Notes: a model not told the origin generated them from the sequence alone. A DNA stretch of 64,000 bases from Hyphomicrobium sp. CS1GBMeth3 (GCF_900117455.1 NZ_FPHO01000002.1:434001-498000), one strand, 5' to 3'. Counted from the stretch's first letter, positions 42,312 to 52,249 are shown. Program-made: numbers and translations.

Positions 42312-43577
42312 TTACAGAACCAGATGGCGAACGTCGCCGAGAAGTTCGGCGAGGCGGCGGGTGAAGCGGGCGGCGAGGGCGCCGTCGATGACGCGATGAT
42401 CATAGGAGAGGCAGAGCGGTAGCATCAGGCGCGGAACAAACGTCTCGCCGGTCCACACCGGGCGCATGGTGGCGCGTACGACGCCGAGGATCGCAACTTC
42501 GGGCGCATTGACGATGGGCGTGAAGGCGGTGCCGCCGATGCCGCCGAGGCTCGAGATCGAAAAGCTCGCGCCCTGGATGTCGGTGGGGGCGATCTTGCCC
42601 TCGCGCATGCGCTGAGATACGGCCGAAAGCTCCTGGCTCAGCTCGAGGATCCGCTTCCGGTTGACGTCCTTGATGACCGGCACCACGAGGCCGTCCGGCG
42701 TGTCGACTGCAACGCCGATGTTGTAATAGTGCTTGAGGATTAGTGCGTCGCCTTCGGGGGTCAGCGAGGCGTTGAACTCCGGGTGCTGCCGCAGTGCTCC
42801 AACGCATGCCATCAGTAGGAACGACAACAGCGTCACGCGATACCCCTTGGGCTTTGCCTCGGCATCGAGTTGTCGGCGATAGGTTTCGAGATCTGTGATG
42901 TCAGCCTCGTCGGTATGGGTGACGTGCGGGATGTTGAGCCAGGCACGGTGGAGGTGGGGCCCTGAGAGTCGCTTCAGGCGCGAGAGCGACTGGACCGTCG
43001 TGGGGCCGAACTTCGAGAAGTCCTGCTGCGGGATTGCGGGTATGCCGGCGGCCGTCGCCGGTGGCGGTCCGCCGCCTAGCGCGCTCTTCACGTCGTCCTT
43101 TGTGATGCGCCCTTTTGCTCCGGTGCCTTTTATCTTGGCTAGATCGATGTCGAGTTCGCGTGCCAAACGGCGCACGGAGGGGCTGGCGAGGACGCCGCCG
43201 AACTCTGTCGGCACGGGTAGCGTAGCGGTGTCGGCGTGCGGGGGGGAGGCGGGGGCCGGTGCAGCATTTCGCGGACCTTGAGACGCGGGCGCTGGCCCTG
43301 CGCGTTGCTCCTGAGCGTTGCTTGCCAGCGCGTTCGCGGCGTGGCCATTCGGCTCGAGCTTCAGAATGAGGCTGCCCTCGCTCACCTTGTCGCCGACCTT
43401 TAGCAGGATCTCGGCGACCTTGCCGGCCGACGGCGCGGGCACCTCCATGGTCGCCTTATCGGATTCGAGCGTGATCAGCGGGTCTTCTACCCGGACGTCG
43501 TCACCGGGCTTCACCAACACTTCGATCACGGGCACATTGGCGAAGTCGCCGATGGCCGGAACTTTCACGTCGATCAT
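42312..43577 (-). CDS. aceF: Dihydrolipoyl acetyltransferase (E2) of the pyruvate dehydrogenase complex
   Basis: 421 aa. A single lipoyl domain (residues 1-80, lipoylated Lys in ESDKATMEVP), an Ala/Pro linker, a peripheral-subunit-binding domain (about 130-165: ASPSVRRLARELDIDLAKIKGTG, shown in part) and the catalytic domain (about 195-421) with the active-site SYDHRVIDGA. It transfers acetyl from lipoamide to CoA. Encoded 8 bp after aceE. Enterobacterial AceF has three lipoyl domains; one is common elsewhere. Confidence 0.96.
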   Translation of the reverse strand: MIDVKVPAIGDFANVPVIEVLVKPGDDVRVEDPLITLESDKATMEVPAPSAGKVAEILLKVGDKVSEGSLILKLEPNGHAANALASNAQEQRAGPAPASQGPRNAAPAPASPPHADTATLPVPTEFGGVLASPSVRRLARELDIDLAKIKGTGAKGRITKDDVKSALGGGPPPATAAGIPAIPQQDFSKFGPTTVQSLSRLKRLSGPHLHRAWLNIPHVTHTDEADITDLETYRRQLDAEAKPKGYRVTLLSFLLMACVGALRQHPEFNASLTPEGDALILKHYYNIGVAVDTPDGLVVPVIKDVNRKRILELSQELSAVSQRMREGKIAPTDIQGASFSISSLGGIGGTAFTPIVNAPEVAILGVVRATMRPVWTGETFVPRLMLPLCLSYDHRVIDGALAARFTRRLAELLGDVRHLVL

Positions 43578-43585
43578 GGGGCGTC

Positions 43586-46258
43586 CTAGATTTTCACCGG
43601 GTTGGCTTTTTCGGGGTCGATGCCGTACTTGGCGAGCGCTTCGGCTACCCGTGTCGAGGGGATCTTGTTCTCGTTCGCCAGGGATTTGAGGGCCGAGACC
43701 GCGACGAAGTGCCGGTCGACCTCGAAGTGGAAACGCAGCTTGCGCCGGTAGTCGGAGCGTCCGAAGCCGTCGGTGCCGAGCACGCGATAGGTGGTGGGGA
43801 CAAAGGCGCGGATCTGCTCGGCAAACGCCTTCATGTAGTCGGTGGAGGCGATCACGGGTCCAGAGCCGTGCTCGGCGAGTTGCTGGGTGACATACGGCAC
43901 GCGCGGCTGCTCCAGGGGATGGAGAAGGTTCCAGCGCTCAATCTCCTGCGCCTCGCGGGCGAGCTCCGTGAAGCTCGTCACGCTCCAGATGTCGGCGGGG
44001 ATGCCGAAGTCGTTCTCCAGCAGCTCGGCAGCTGCGATCACCTCGCGCAGGATCGCACCCGAGCCCATGAGCTGTACACTGGGGTCGCTTTTCAGCTTTC
44101 CGTCTTTCGCCCGCTCCTTGAGGAGGTACATGCCCTTGACAATGCCGTCCTCCACGTCCTGGGGCATGGCGGGGTGCTCATAGTTCTCGTTGAGCACCGT
44201 GATGTAGTAGAAGACGTCCTCCTGCCGCTCGACCATGCGGGCCAGACCGTTCTGGACGATTACGGCCAGCTCGTAGGCGTAGGTCGGATCGTAGGAGACG
44301 CAGTTCGGGATCGTTGCCGACATGAGGTGACTGTGGCCGTCCTCGTGCTGCAAACCTTCGCCGTTCAGTGTCGTGCGTCCGGAGGTGCCGCCGATCAAGA
44401 AGCCGCGCGCGCGCATGTCGCCGGCCGCCCAGGCAAGATCGCCGACACGCTGGAATCCGAACATCGAGTAGAAGATGTAGAACGGGATCATCGGCACGTT
44501 CGATGTCGAATAGCTCGTGGCTGCGGCTATCCACGACGACATGGCGCCAGCTTCGTTGATGCCCTCCTGCAGCATCTGGCCCTGACGATCCTCCTTGTAG
44601 AACATCAGTTCGCCGGCATCCGACGGCCGGTAGAGCTGGCCCACCTGACTGAAGATGCCGAACTGGCGGAACATGCCTTCCATGCCGAAGGTTCGACTTT
44701 CGTCGGGTACGATCGGTACGACGCGTGGCCCGAGCGTCTTCTCGCGCAGGAGCGTCGAGAGGAGGCGCACGAATGCCATGGTGGTCGAAATTTCGCGGCC
44801 GTCGGTGCTCTTGAGCTGCCCTTCGAACAGTGACAGCCCGGGCGCCTTGAGGCTTTCGCTCGTCTTGCGGCGCGCCGGCAGATAGCCGCCCAACGCCTCT
44901 CGCCTTGCGCAGAGATATTTCATCTCCTCGGAGCCATCGGGAAAGCGGATCAGCGGCAGTTTTGCAAGCTCGTCGTCGTTGACAGGAATCTGGAAGCGGT
45001 CGCGGAACTGCTGAAGGGCGTCGATCTCCATCTTCTTCTGCTGGTGGGTGATCATCTGCCCCTCGCCAGCATGTCCCATACCGTAACCTTTCACGGTCTT
45101 GGCGAGGATGACGGTGGGTTGACCGCGATGCTCGACGGCGCGCTTGTAGGCAGCGTAAACTTTGGACGGGTCGTGGCCGCCACGGGTCAGCTTCCAGATC
45201 TCGTCGTCCGTCCAGTCGGCGACCATGGCTGCCGTTTCCGGATAGCGCCCGAAGAAGTTTTTGCGGATGTATGCTCCGTCCTTTGATTTGAAGTCTTGGT
45301 ACTCGCCGTCAACGCATTCTTCCATCAGCTCGCGCAGCTTGGCGGTCGTGTCGCGGGCGAGAAGCTCATCCCAGGTCGAGCCCCAGATGACCTTGATGAC
45401 GTTCCATCCAGCGCCGCGGAACACGCCTTCGAGCTCCTGGATGATTTTGCCGTTGCCGCGTACGGGGCCGTCGAGCCGCTGCAGGTTGCAGTTGACGACG
45501 AAGATCAGGTTGTCGAGCTTCTCACGGCCGGCGAGCGCAATGGCGCCGAGGCTTTCCGGCTCGTCCATCTCGCCGTCGCCGCAGAACGCCCAGACGTGCC
45601 GATCGTCCGTATCGGCGAGGTTGCGGCCGTGCAGGTACTTCAAAAAGCGCGCCTGATAAATGGCCATGATGGGTCCGAGTCCCATCGAGACGGTGGGGAA
45701 CTGCCAGAAGTCCGGCATGAGCCACGGGTGGGGATAGGACGACAGGCCACTACCGTCGACCTCTTGGCGGAAGTTTGTTAGCTGCTCTTCAGTGAGCCGG
45801 CCTTCTAGGAAGGCGCGCGCATAAATCCCCGGTGACGAATGACCTTGGATGAAGAGGAGGTCGCCGCCGTGAGTTTCCGACGGCGCGTGCCAGAAGTGTT
45901 CGAAGCCGGTGTCATAGAGCGTGGCTGCGGACTGGAAGCTTGCGATGTGGCCGCCGAGCTCGGACGAGGACTTGTTGGCACGCAGGACGATTGCGGCCGC
46001 GTTCCAGCGGATCGCCGAGCGGATACGGTGCTCGACCTCTCTCACGCCCGGATGCGGCGGCTCCTCGTCGACCGCGATCGTGTTGACGTAGGCTGTGTTT
46101 GCGGCGAACGGTAGCCGCGCACCGGAGCGCCGTGCGATCTCGACCGCGCTGCTCAAGACCTCGTCTGCATGGTGCCGGCCCGCGAATGCGAGAACGGACG
46201 AAATCGCGTCCTCCCACTCGCGAAGCTCCTGGCCTTTTTCGTCGGGCTTGTCGTGCAT
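43586..46258 (-). CDS. aceE: Pyruvate dehydrogenase E1, homodimeric type
   Basis: Thiamine-diphosphate-dependent decarboxylation of pyruvate. 890 aa from the ATG at 46258 (MHDKPDEKGQEL), matching the roughly 890-aa AceE of enterobacteria. The alternative ATG at 46282 adds eight residues. The ThDP motif is WAFCGDGEMDEPES...NCNLQR (near 230-265). The DRQGQMLQEGINEAGAMSSW block and the C-terminal DGFGRSDYRRKLRFHFEV are clear. Many alphaproteobacteria use the heterodimeric PdhA/PdhB E1, so the homodimeric form is notable. First gene of the aceE-aceF-lpd operon. Confidence 0.95.
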   Translation of the reverse strand: MHDKPDEKGQELREWEDAISSVLAFAGRHHADEVLSSAVEIARRSGARLPFAANTAYVNTIAVDEEPPHPGVREVEHRIRSAIRWNAAAIVLRANKSSSELGGHIASFQSAATLYDTGFEHFWHAPSETHGGDLLFIQGHSSPGIYARAFLEGRLTEEQLTNFRQEVDGSGLSSYPHPWLMPDFWQFPTVSMGLGPIMAIYQARFLKYLHGRNLADTDDRHVWAFCGDGEMDEPESLGAIALAGREKLDNLIFVVNCNLQRLDGPVRGNGKIIQELEGVFRGAGWNVIKVIWGSTWDELLARDTTAKLRELMEECVDGEYQDFKSKDGAYIRKNFFGRYPETAAMVADWTDDEIWKLTRGGHDPSKVYAAYKRAVEHRGQPTVILAKTVKGYGMGHAGEGQMITHQQKKMEIDALQQFRDRFQIPVNDDELAKLPLIRFPDGSEEMKYLCARREALGGYLPARRKTSESLKAPGLSLFEGQLKSTDGREISTTMAFVRLLSTLLREKTLGPRVVPIVPDESRTFGMEGMFRQFGIFSQVGQLYRPSDAGELMFYKEDRQGQMLQEGINEAGAMSSWIAAATSYSTSNVPMIPFYIFYSMFGFQRVGDLAWAAGDMRARGFLIGGTSGRTTLNGEGLQHEDGHSHLMSATIPNCVSYDPTYAYELAVIVQNGLARMVERQEDVFYYITVLNENYEHPAMPQDVEDGIVKGMYLLKERAKDGKLKSDPSVQLMGSGAILREVIAAAELLENDFGIPADIWSVTSFTELAREAQEIERWNLLHPLEQPRVPYVTQQLAEHGSGPVIASTDYMKAFAEQIRAFVPTTYRVLGTDGFGRSDYRRKLRFHFEVDRHFVAVSALKSLANENKIPSTRVAEALAKYGIDPEKANPVKI

Positions 46259-46401
46259 GTATCCAAAAGCCTTGTTTCGCATTGTGTCGCGCTGCGAAGC
46301 AGCCAAGCTGGTTCGCAGCAAGCGTCAGAGGCAGCCCGCGGATCTCGCCGCGGCTCGTTATGTTTGGAGGGAGGTGGCGCTCCGCGATCCCGTAAGAGAA
46401 G

Positions 46402-46420
46402 GCCGCGCCACTGGCGCGGC
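46402..46420 (-). terminator. Hairpin after the molybdenum hydroxylase gene
   Basis: Perfect 8-bp stem GCCGCGCC/GGCGCGGC with a 3-nt loop, just 3' of the gene ending at 46428. The following minus-strand sequence CTTCTCTT is only weakly T-rich. Probable end of the Rieske-PQQ-Mo operon. Confidence 0.5.
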
Positions 46421-46427
46421 TTCACGC

Positions 46428-48809
46428 TCACGCATCGATCTTTTCTCCTGTCGGCAGGCTGCGCAGCCGCTTACCGGTGGCGGCGAAGACCGCGTTACAC
46501 AGGGCCGGTGCGAACGGAGGCACTCCCGGCTCGCCCACACCCGTCGCGTGGTGCGACGGAGACGTGGGCTCGATGATGTGCATGTTGACCTTCTGCGGAA
46601 AGTTCGACATGCGCGCGACTTCAAAATCGTTGAAGTTCGATTGCTCGACCTGCCCGTCCTTGAACGTGATGCTGCTATAGAGGGCCGTCGACATGCCCAT
46701 CACTGCTGCGCCTTCGATCTGCGATCGGATGCGCTCCGGATTGATGTAGAATCCGCAATCGATTGCGGCCGTCACCTCGGGCACGCGGATGATCCCGTTG
46801 CCGTCGATCTCCGCATGCACGACCATCGCGACGTACGAGACGAACGAGCGATGCACCGCGATTCCGAGCCCCTGCTTGGAAGGCAGCTTCTTGTTCCAGC
46901 CGGCTTTCTCGGCGGCGACTTCAACGACGTTCTTCAGCCTCGCGGTGTCGATCGGGAACTCCGCATATGGCTCGCCATAGTTCCAGAAGTCTTCGGGCAT
47001 GCCTGAGGCTTTCGGATCGATCTTCCGGTCCGAGCCGATCAACTCGATCAGGAGTTCCTTGGGATCGCGGCCGAGCTTGTAAGCCAGCTCGGAGACGAAC
47101 GACTGCACGGCAAAAGCGCGCGGAATGTTCGACACCGAACGGAACCAACCGATGCGTGTATGCGCGAAGGCCTGGCCATTCTCGCAGCGGATGTTCGGGA
47201 TCTCGAACGGCATGTCGGCAAAGCCCATGCCGTACTCGATGTTGAACTGGTAGCCGCTGTCAGCAGCGAACGTCGACAGGATGGACGGCGCGACGGAGCG
47301 GTGCCGCCATCCGACGACGTTGCCTGCCTTGTCCAACGCGGCCTCAATGCGCTCGATGGATGTTGTGTGGTAGAAGGCGTGACGCACGTCATCCTCGCGC
47401 GTCCACTGGAGCATGACGGGAGTCCCACCGAGCATTTTGGAAAGCTGCACGGCCTCGATCATGTAGTCGCATTTCGATTTGCGGCCGAACCCTCCACCGA
47501 GCAACGTCACGTGAACGGTGACGTTCTCAATGGGCACGTCCAATGCCTTGGCAATGTCCTCCCGAGCGCCGTACGGGCTCTGCGCCGGGGCCCACACCTC
47601 GATCTTGCCGTCGGTGATCCGCGCGAGCGCAACGGGCGGCTCCATGGGTGCCTGGGCGACGTGGCTCTGGTGGTACTCCGCCGTGAACACCTCCGCGGCA
47701 CTAGAAAAGGCGCTGTCGGGGTCGCCCTGGTTGCGAATGATCTTACCCGGCTTCTGGGCGGCCGCGCTCATCTCCTCGCGGTAGGTGGCGGAATTGTAGC
47801 TTGCGTGCGGCCCGTTCTCCCATTCGATCGTCAGGGCGTCGCGGCCTTGCATGGCCGCGAACGTCGACCGCGCGACGACGGCGATGCCGCCGAGGGGCGC
47901 GAACTTGGCCGGCGGCGTCGAGCCCTCGATCTCGTGGACGGCCTCGACACCGGGGACTTGCAGCGTCGCGGTTGCGTCATACTTTCTTATTTTTCCGCCA
48001 ACCACAGGCGGGCGGGCGATGACCGCATACTTCATGCCGGGCAGGCGCACATCGGCGCCGTATTGAGCCGTACCGACCGTGATGTCATGCAGATCGACAA
48101 TCTGTGTTTTGCCTTTTCCGATGTAGAGGAAGTCCTTCGGCATCTTGAACACGAGCTTGTCACGCGAAGGAACGGGCTGGCTCATCGCCGCTGTTGCCAG
48201 CTCGCCGAAGCCGAGGCGCGTCGTGGTCTCAAACGTTTCGCCCTCGGCCGTTCGTTTTTCCAACAAGACGACATGGTGCATCTTCGCCTTGCAGAGGGAC
48301 TGATCCACGCCCCATTTGGCGGCGGCAGCAGCCTCCAGCATGGTGCGCATCGCGGCGCCGCATTCGCGCATGGGCTGAATGAAGTGTCGAACGCTGCGCG
48401 AGCCGTCGGTGTCTTGGTTGCCGTAGCGCGGCTCATCTCCGGGCGCCTGGATGACGCGCACCCGCGACCAGTCCGCCTCCATTTCGTCGGCCACGACCAT
48501 GGGCAGGCTGGTCTTTGCGCCCGTTCCCATCTCGGAGCGGTGCGCTACGATGGTGACGAGGCCGTCCGTATCGATGGCGACGAAGATGTGAGGATCGTTG
48601 ACCACGCCGCGCGGCATGGCGGCTGCCCCTGTTGGATAGGCGTCATAGGCGCGGGCGGTGCCGCCAGGGAGTATCTGCAGGGCGACAGCGACGCCGGACG
48701 TCTTGAGCACGCCGCCGATGAAGCTGCGCCTGCTCACGTTCCAGATGACGGCCCGCGCGTCGACGGCGCTTCCGGTGGCTGCCGCGTTCTTTTCGAAATA
48801 GTGATACAT
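46428..48809 (-). CDS. Molybdopterin-binding subunit of an IorB/aldehyde-oxidase-type hydroxylase
   Basis: 793 aa, xanthine-oxidase family of the isoquinoline 1-oxidoreductase beta-subunit (IorB) branch. A twin-arginine signal is seen internally (VSRRSFIGGVL, residues 26-36), implying export of the folded enzyme. Molybdopterin-binding blocks include RSEMGTGAKTSLPMVVADEM, LLGGGFGRK and the catalytic Glu in GVGEPGVPPFAPAL near residue 757. The partner 2Fe-2S subunit is encoded 3 bp upstream. Substrates of this branch include N-heterocycles and aldehydes. Next to a PQQ alcohol dehydrogenase, an aldehyde is most likely, which is inference. No c-type cytochrome subunit gene accompanies it. Confidence 0.9.
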   Translation of the reverse strand: MYHYFEKNAAATGSAVDARAVIWNVSRRSFIGGVLKTSGVAVALQILPGGTARAYDAYPTGAAAMPRGVVNDPHIFVAIDTDGLVTIVAHRSEMGTGAKTSLPMVVADEMEADWSRVRVIQAPGDEPRYGNQDTDGSRSVRHFIQPMRECGAAMRTMLEAAAAAKWGVDQSLCKAKMHHVVLLEKRTAEGETFETTTRLGFGELATAAMSQPVPSRDKLVFKMPKDFLYIGKGKTQIVDLHDITVGTAQYGADVRLPGMKYAVIARPPVVGGKIRKYDATATLQVPGVEAVHEIEGSTPPAKFAPLGGIAVVARSTFAAMQGRDALTIEWENGPHASYNSATYREEMSAAAQKPGKIIRNQGDPDSAFSSAAEVFTAEYHQSHVAQAPMEPPVALARITDGKIEVWAPAQSPYGAREDIAKALDVPIENVTVHVTLLGGGFGRKSKCDYMIEAVQLSKMLGGTPVMLQWTREDDVRHAFYHTTSIERIEAALDKAGNVVGWRHRSVAPSILSTFAADSGYQFNIEYGMGFADMPFEIPNIRCENGQAFAHTRIGWFRSVSNIPRAFAVQSFVSELAYKLGRDPKELLIELIGSDRKIDPKASGMPEDFWNYGEPYAEFPIDTARLKNVVEVAAEKAGWNKKLPSKQGLGIAVHRSFVSYVAMVVHAEIDGNGIIRVPEVTAAIDCGFYINPERIRSQIEGAAVMGMSTALYSSITFKDGQVEQSNFNDFEVARMSNFPQKVNMHIIEPTSPSHHATGVGEPGVPPFAPALCNAVFAATGKRLRSLPTGEKIDA

Positions 48810-48812
48810 GGA

Positions 48813-49265
48813 TCACACTCCTCCTGCGGCGAGGCGAACGGCAGCGTGGATGCGCTCGTAACAGCCGCAACGGCAGATGTTTCCAGCCATCTCCTCGACG
48901 ATTTCGGAATCACTTGGCGCGCGGTTCTTGGTCAGCAGGGATGCGGCCTGCATGATCTGACCGGCCTGGCAGTAGCCACACTGAGGCACGTTAAGCTCGC
49001 GCCATGCTTTTTGGACGGGATGGTTCCCGTCGGGGTTCAGGCCCTCGATCGTCGTGACGCTCTTGCCCTTGGCCTCGCTCACAGTCGTGATGCAGCCACG
49101 CACGGCGACGCCGTCGAGGTGCACCGTGCAGGCGCCGCAAAGTCCGGCGCCGCATCCGAACTTCGTTCCCGTGAGCCCCAGCTCATCGCGGACAAACCAA
49201 AGCAGCGGCGTGTTGGGATCGCCATTGAACTGGCGATCCTGGCCGTTCACGGTGATGGTGAGCAT
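48813..49265 (-). CDS. 2Fe-2S subunit of the molybdenum hydroxylase (IorA-like)
   Basis: 150 aa with the two ferredoxin-type clusters of the family: the N-terminal plant-type site [16 protein letters not shown] (near residues 37-52) and the C-terminal site [12 protein letters not shown]...[12 protein letters not shown] (near 98-140). It carries electrons from the molybdenum site to an external acceptor. The start at 49265 follows AAAGGA. It has no signal peptide, as is typical; it is probably co-exported with the Tat-tagged large subunit. Confidence 0.93.
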   Translation of the reverse strand: MLTITVNGQDRQFNGDPNTPLLWFVRDELGLTGTKFGCGAGLCGACTVHLDGVAVRGCITTVSEAKGKSVTTIEGLNPDGNHPVQKAWRELNVPQCGYCQAGQIMQAASLLTKNRAPSDSEIVEEMAGNICRCGCYERIHAAVRLAAGGV

Positions 49266-49306
49266 TCGCAGTCCTTTCTTCGATCTGAGTTCGGCTGGCG
49301 TACCGC

Positions 49307-49822
49307 TCAGTCGACGTCCTCGCCGGGCTTTCTCTTGTTGAGCAGCACGATGCGATAAGCACCCTCTAATTTGCCGATCAGGAAAACCGTCGCCGGTGTG
49401 ACCGATGCATCGTCCGCGTCGTCGTAGGTGACACGCAGAAGATCCGACACCGGTAGATTGAGCTTGAGATTGCCGAGGCTCTGCAGATCCCTCCGCGTCT
49501 CTATGTCGGCCGGTTCGATCTCGATTTTCTGGATCGGGCGTCCCAACGAATGGCGGATCTGGCTCGAGACGATACGGCGTTTGAATGGGCTGACACCGTT
49601 CCAGAGCACCAAGCGTTCGATGGTCGGAAAGTCTCCGGCCTCGATTGCTTTGCGAACTTCGCTCACGAGTTCGTTCTGCGACGTTGGCAGGCCGGGTGCG
49701 GCCGCCCACGCAAGGCTTTGAGCGGAAGCAACGAAGGCAAGCGCAACGAGAGAGAGGAGGCGGCGTGAGCCGCCTCCTTGGTTCCGCCCGAAAAGGCTGT
49801 GGTTTTTCAAGGCGGACCTCAT
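49307..49822 (-). CDS. Exported protein of unknown function within the PQQ dehydrogenase operon
   Basis: 171 aa. The ATG at 49822 overlaps the stop of the PQQ dehydrogenase gene (ATGA). After a basic start comes a signal segment ([21 protein letters not shown]). The mature part is about 140 residues, beginning with a helical ankyrin-like phrase ([20 protein letters not shown]). It ends with strands ([23 protein letters not shown]). No cofactor motif and no cysteines. Its position suggests an accessory or assembly role for the PQQ enzyme or the Mo enzyme, but no family is recognised. Confidence 0.75.
   Translation of the reverse strand: MRSALKNHSLFGRNQGGGSRRLLSLVALAFVASAQSLAWAAAPGLPTSQNELVSEVRKAIEAGDFPTIERLVLWNGVSPFKRRIVSSQIRHSLGRPIQKIEIEPADIETRRDLQSLGNLKLNLPVSDLLRVTYDDADDASVTPATVFLIGKLEGAYRIVLLNKRKPGEDVD
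49756..49777 (-). other. Intragenic hairpin early in the 171-aa gene
   Basis: Perfect 9-bp stem GGAGGCGGC/GCCGCCTCC with a GTGA loop, 45-66 bases into the coding sequence and followed on the minus strand by TCTCTCTC. It could dampen transcription or translation between the PQQ dehydrogenase and the downstream genes. Confidence 0.35.
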
Positions 49823-51576
49823 TTCTTGAGTGCGAAGACCCAGATTGTTCCGCCCTGGGGAACCGGCGGGAGCTTGCGGTCCTCGGGGAGGATCTTGTTC
49901 ATCAGGCTGTGCATGCGTTCTGCGTCCACGCCCCATCCGGACTGCACGGCGATGTACTGGACACCGTCGACCGAGAAGCTGGACGGTACGCCGGTGACGC
50001 CCGAATTGGTCGCGAACTCCCATAGTTTCTCGCCACTCGTGGCGTCGAAGGCTCTGAATTTGCGATCGACCGTGCCGCCTGCGAACACAAGGTTGCCGGC
50101 AGTCGAAAGCAGCGGCGCCCAGAACGGAGTGTCAGCGAAGTCGTGCGTCCAGGCCTGCTTGCCGGTCTTCACGTCGAAGGCCTGCAACTGACCGATATTC
50201 ACGGGCTTCGTCGGATCGACCTTGTCGCTCCAGCGAAGGCTCGAGAAGAGATCGTCGACCGAAATGCTGAGCCAGAGCTCGCCCGGCTTCAGCTTGTCGA
50301 GCTTGCCGGTTCCGCCGTACTCGCTGCACAGGTTGCGGTGCGACGGAATGTAGATCAGGCCGGTCTTGGGATTGTAGGCTTCCGGCGGCCAGTCCTTGCC
50401 GCCCCACAGGCTTGGGCAAAACTTCACGACCTTGGATAGGCCCGGAGTCCTGTCGGGATGGTAGCTCGGGCGACCGGTCTTCGGATCGATGTTTTCGAAG
50501 ACGTCCTGCTCGACGTAGGGATCAGCGTGGACGAAGTCGATGTCGTTGCCCGAACGTGCGAGCCACCAAAGGTAGCCGTTGCGGCCAGCGTGAACGAGGC
50601 CCTTGTAATTTTTCCCGTCGCGCGGGTAGTCGATCAGGAGCGGGGCCGAGACCTCGTCCCAGTCCCAGGCATCGTTCCAGTGGTACTGGTGATGTCCTTT
50701 GATCGCACCGGTCGTGACGTCGATGGCGATTACCGAGGTTGTGTAGAGATTGTCGCCCGGACGCGCGTCCGGCATCCACGGAGCGCCATTGCCGGTACCG
50801 AAGTAGGCGAGCTTGGTTTCCGGATCATAGTTGCCCTGCATCCAGATGGAGGCACCACCGGTCTTCCAGTCCTCGCCGCGCCACGTATTGCTGCCCGGCT
50901 CGCCGGGTGCAGGCACGGTATATGTTTTCCACGCGATCTTGCCCGTCTCCGCATCAAGAGCGGTGATTGAGCCGCGAACGCCGTACTCACCGCCCGACAC
51001 GCCGGCAATCACCTTGCCGTCGGCGATGAGGGGAGACAGCGTGCTGTACTCGCCGATCTTCCAATCGCCAATGCACGTTTCCCAGACTTGTTTGCCGTTC
51101 GTTGCGTCGAGGGAGATCACGCAGGCATCGAGCGTTGCCAAGTAGACACGATCCTTGAAGAGTCCGACGCCGCGATTTGTCGGGTGAAGCTGGAAGAGCT
51201 CCTTTGGGAGCTTCCTGCGGTGGCGCCAGATCTCGTAGCCGGTCTTGGCGTTCAGGGCGATGACGTTGTTCTCGGGAGTCGAAACGAACATGACGCCGTT
51301 GTTGACAATCGGAGGCGCCTGGTGGCCCTCCTGAAGTCCTGTCGCGTACGACCAGACCGGTACGAGGTCTTTGACATTCTCGTTAGTGATTTGCTCGAGC
51401 GGGCTGTAGCCCCAGCCGGCATCGTTGCCGCGCCAGCTCAACCAGTTTTCAGGCTCCGGATTGCGTAGTCGCTCCTCGGTCACGGCGCTGTATTCGGACG
51501 CCGATGCCGGCTGGCAGCCGATCGTCCCTAGGGCCACAAGCATACATGCCGCGGCTGTACCCACACTTGGTTTCAT
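49819..51576 (-). CDS. PQQ-dependent alcohol dehydrogenase with a lanthanide-type metal site
   Basis: 585-aa periplasmic eight-bladed propeller of the methanol/ethanol dehydrogenase family. It has a signal peptide (residues 1-27) and no C-terminal haem domain. Expected metal ligands are Glu197 (GGEYG) and Asn263 (GTGNG), and the catalytic base is Asp305 in DAWDWD. Two residues on is Asp307, the extra Asp that marks lanthanide-using XoxF/ExaF/PedH-type enzymes; MxaF has Ala there. The vicinal Cys-Cys of most alcohol dehydrogenases is missing: the segment before TNRG reads ELFQLHP. Substrate unknown. The Rieske gene lies 52 bp upstream; no cytochrome cL gene is nearby. Confidence 0.92.
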   Translation of the reverse strand: MKPSVGTAAACMLVALGTIGCQPASASEYSAVTEERLRNPEPENWLSWRGNDAGWGYSPLEQITNENVKDLVPVWSYATGLQEGHQAPPIVNNGVMFVSTPENNVIALNAKTGYEIWRHRRKLPKELFQLHPTNRGVGLFKDRVYLATLDACVISLDATNGKQVWETCIGDWKIGEYSTLSPLIADGKVIAGVSGGEYGVRGSITALDAETGKIAWKTYTVPAPGEPGSNTWRGEDWKTGGASIWMQGNYDPETKLAYFGTGNGAPWMPDARPGDNLYTTSVIAIDVTTGAIKGHHQYHWNDAWDWDEVSAPLLIDYPRDGKNYKGLVHAGRNGYLWWLARSGNDIDFVHADPYVEQDVFENIDPKTGRPSYHPDRTPGLSKVVKFCPSLWGGKDWPPEAYNPKTGLIYIPSHRNLCSEYGGTGKLDKLKPGELWLSISVDDLFSSLRWSDKVDPTKPVNIGQLQAFDVKTGKQAWTHDFADTPFWAPLLSTAGNLVFAGGTVDRKFRAFDATSGEKLWEFATNSGVTGVPSSFSVDGVQYIAVQSGWGVDAERMHSLMNKILPEDRKLPPVPQGGTIWVFALKK

Positions 51577-51628
51577 TTGCTTCCTCTCTGGTAGATTTGT
51601 TCTGCGCGTGTTTTTTTTGATCGTGACG

Positions 51629-52249
51629 TCAGCCCGTTCCGCCCGGAGTTCTCGAGAACTCGGCGCTTGCCGTGATGTAGCCCTCGGCGTCGATGGCTAA
51701 GAACACCATCGGCAACGGGTCGGATGCCGGTCCTGCGACCGGCTCTCCATTGTCCGAAGCGTCGAACTCGGACATGTGGCAGAAGCAGCGCCAGTGGCTG
51801 TCTTCCGCATTCCAGGATGTGATCGAGCAGCCCTTGTGTGTGCAGACTGCGGAGAAGGCGACTACACCGGATGCTGCTGCAGCAGGGGTGTCGGGTTTGA
51901 CGTCGGAAAGCCGCGCGAGGTTCACCATGTTGAGGCGCGTTTCATTGCGCAGCAGCCCCGTTTCTGAATCGATCGGATAGGCGCCCAGGATTGCAGTTCC
52001 CGGGGCGATATCCTCCAAACGCAACGGTTTCAGGGGACCATTCTCAACTTCAAGCGCGAAGCGATCACCGGGTTTCAGCGATTGTGCAAGCTCGCCTTGG
52101 TCCGCTTTTGCGGCGGACTTCAGCAAGCCGCCGGCAGCGGCAACGCAACCGGAAACAGCAAGGCCCTGAATGACGATCCGGCGGCCGACGGTAACCGTGC
52201 CAGTGCTCTCCGGACCGGCCGTATGGCCAGCTCGTGTAACCTTCGACAT
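51629..52249 (-). CDS. Exported Rieske 2Fe-2S protein
   Basis: 206 aa, start at 52249 behind GGGAGGAA. A twin-arginine-like segment with a single hydrophobic helix (VGRRIVIQGLAVSG, residues 21-34) would export or anchor the folded protein. Cluster box I is CTHKGC and box II CFCHMS, separated by 15 residues. The additional Cys pair that forms the stabilising disulfide in cytochrome bc1-type Rieske proteins is present. It heads the operon with the PQQ dehydrogenase and has no cytochrome b partner here. It is likely the periplasmic electron acceptor for one or both dehydrogenases, by inference. Confidence 0.88.
   Translation of the reverse strand: MSKVTRAGHTAGPESTGTVTVGRRIVIQGLAVSGCVAAAGGLLKSAAKADQGELAQSLKPGDRFALEVENGPLKPLRLEDIAPGTAILGAYPIDSETGLLRNETRLNMVNLARLSDVKPDTPAAAASGVVAFSAVCTHKGCSITSWNAEDSHWRCFCHMSEFDASDNGEPVAGPASDPLPMVFLAIDAEGYITASAEFSRTPGGTG

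Noticed and set aside
47160..49358. 732-aa open frame on the plus strand
   Set aside because: Lies opposite the molybdenum hydroxylase subunits, which have intact cofactor motifs; composition is His/Arg/Asp-biased as expected for an antisense frame.
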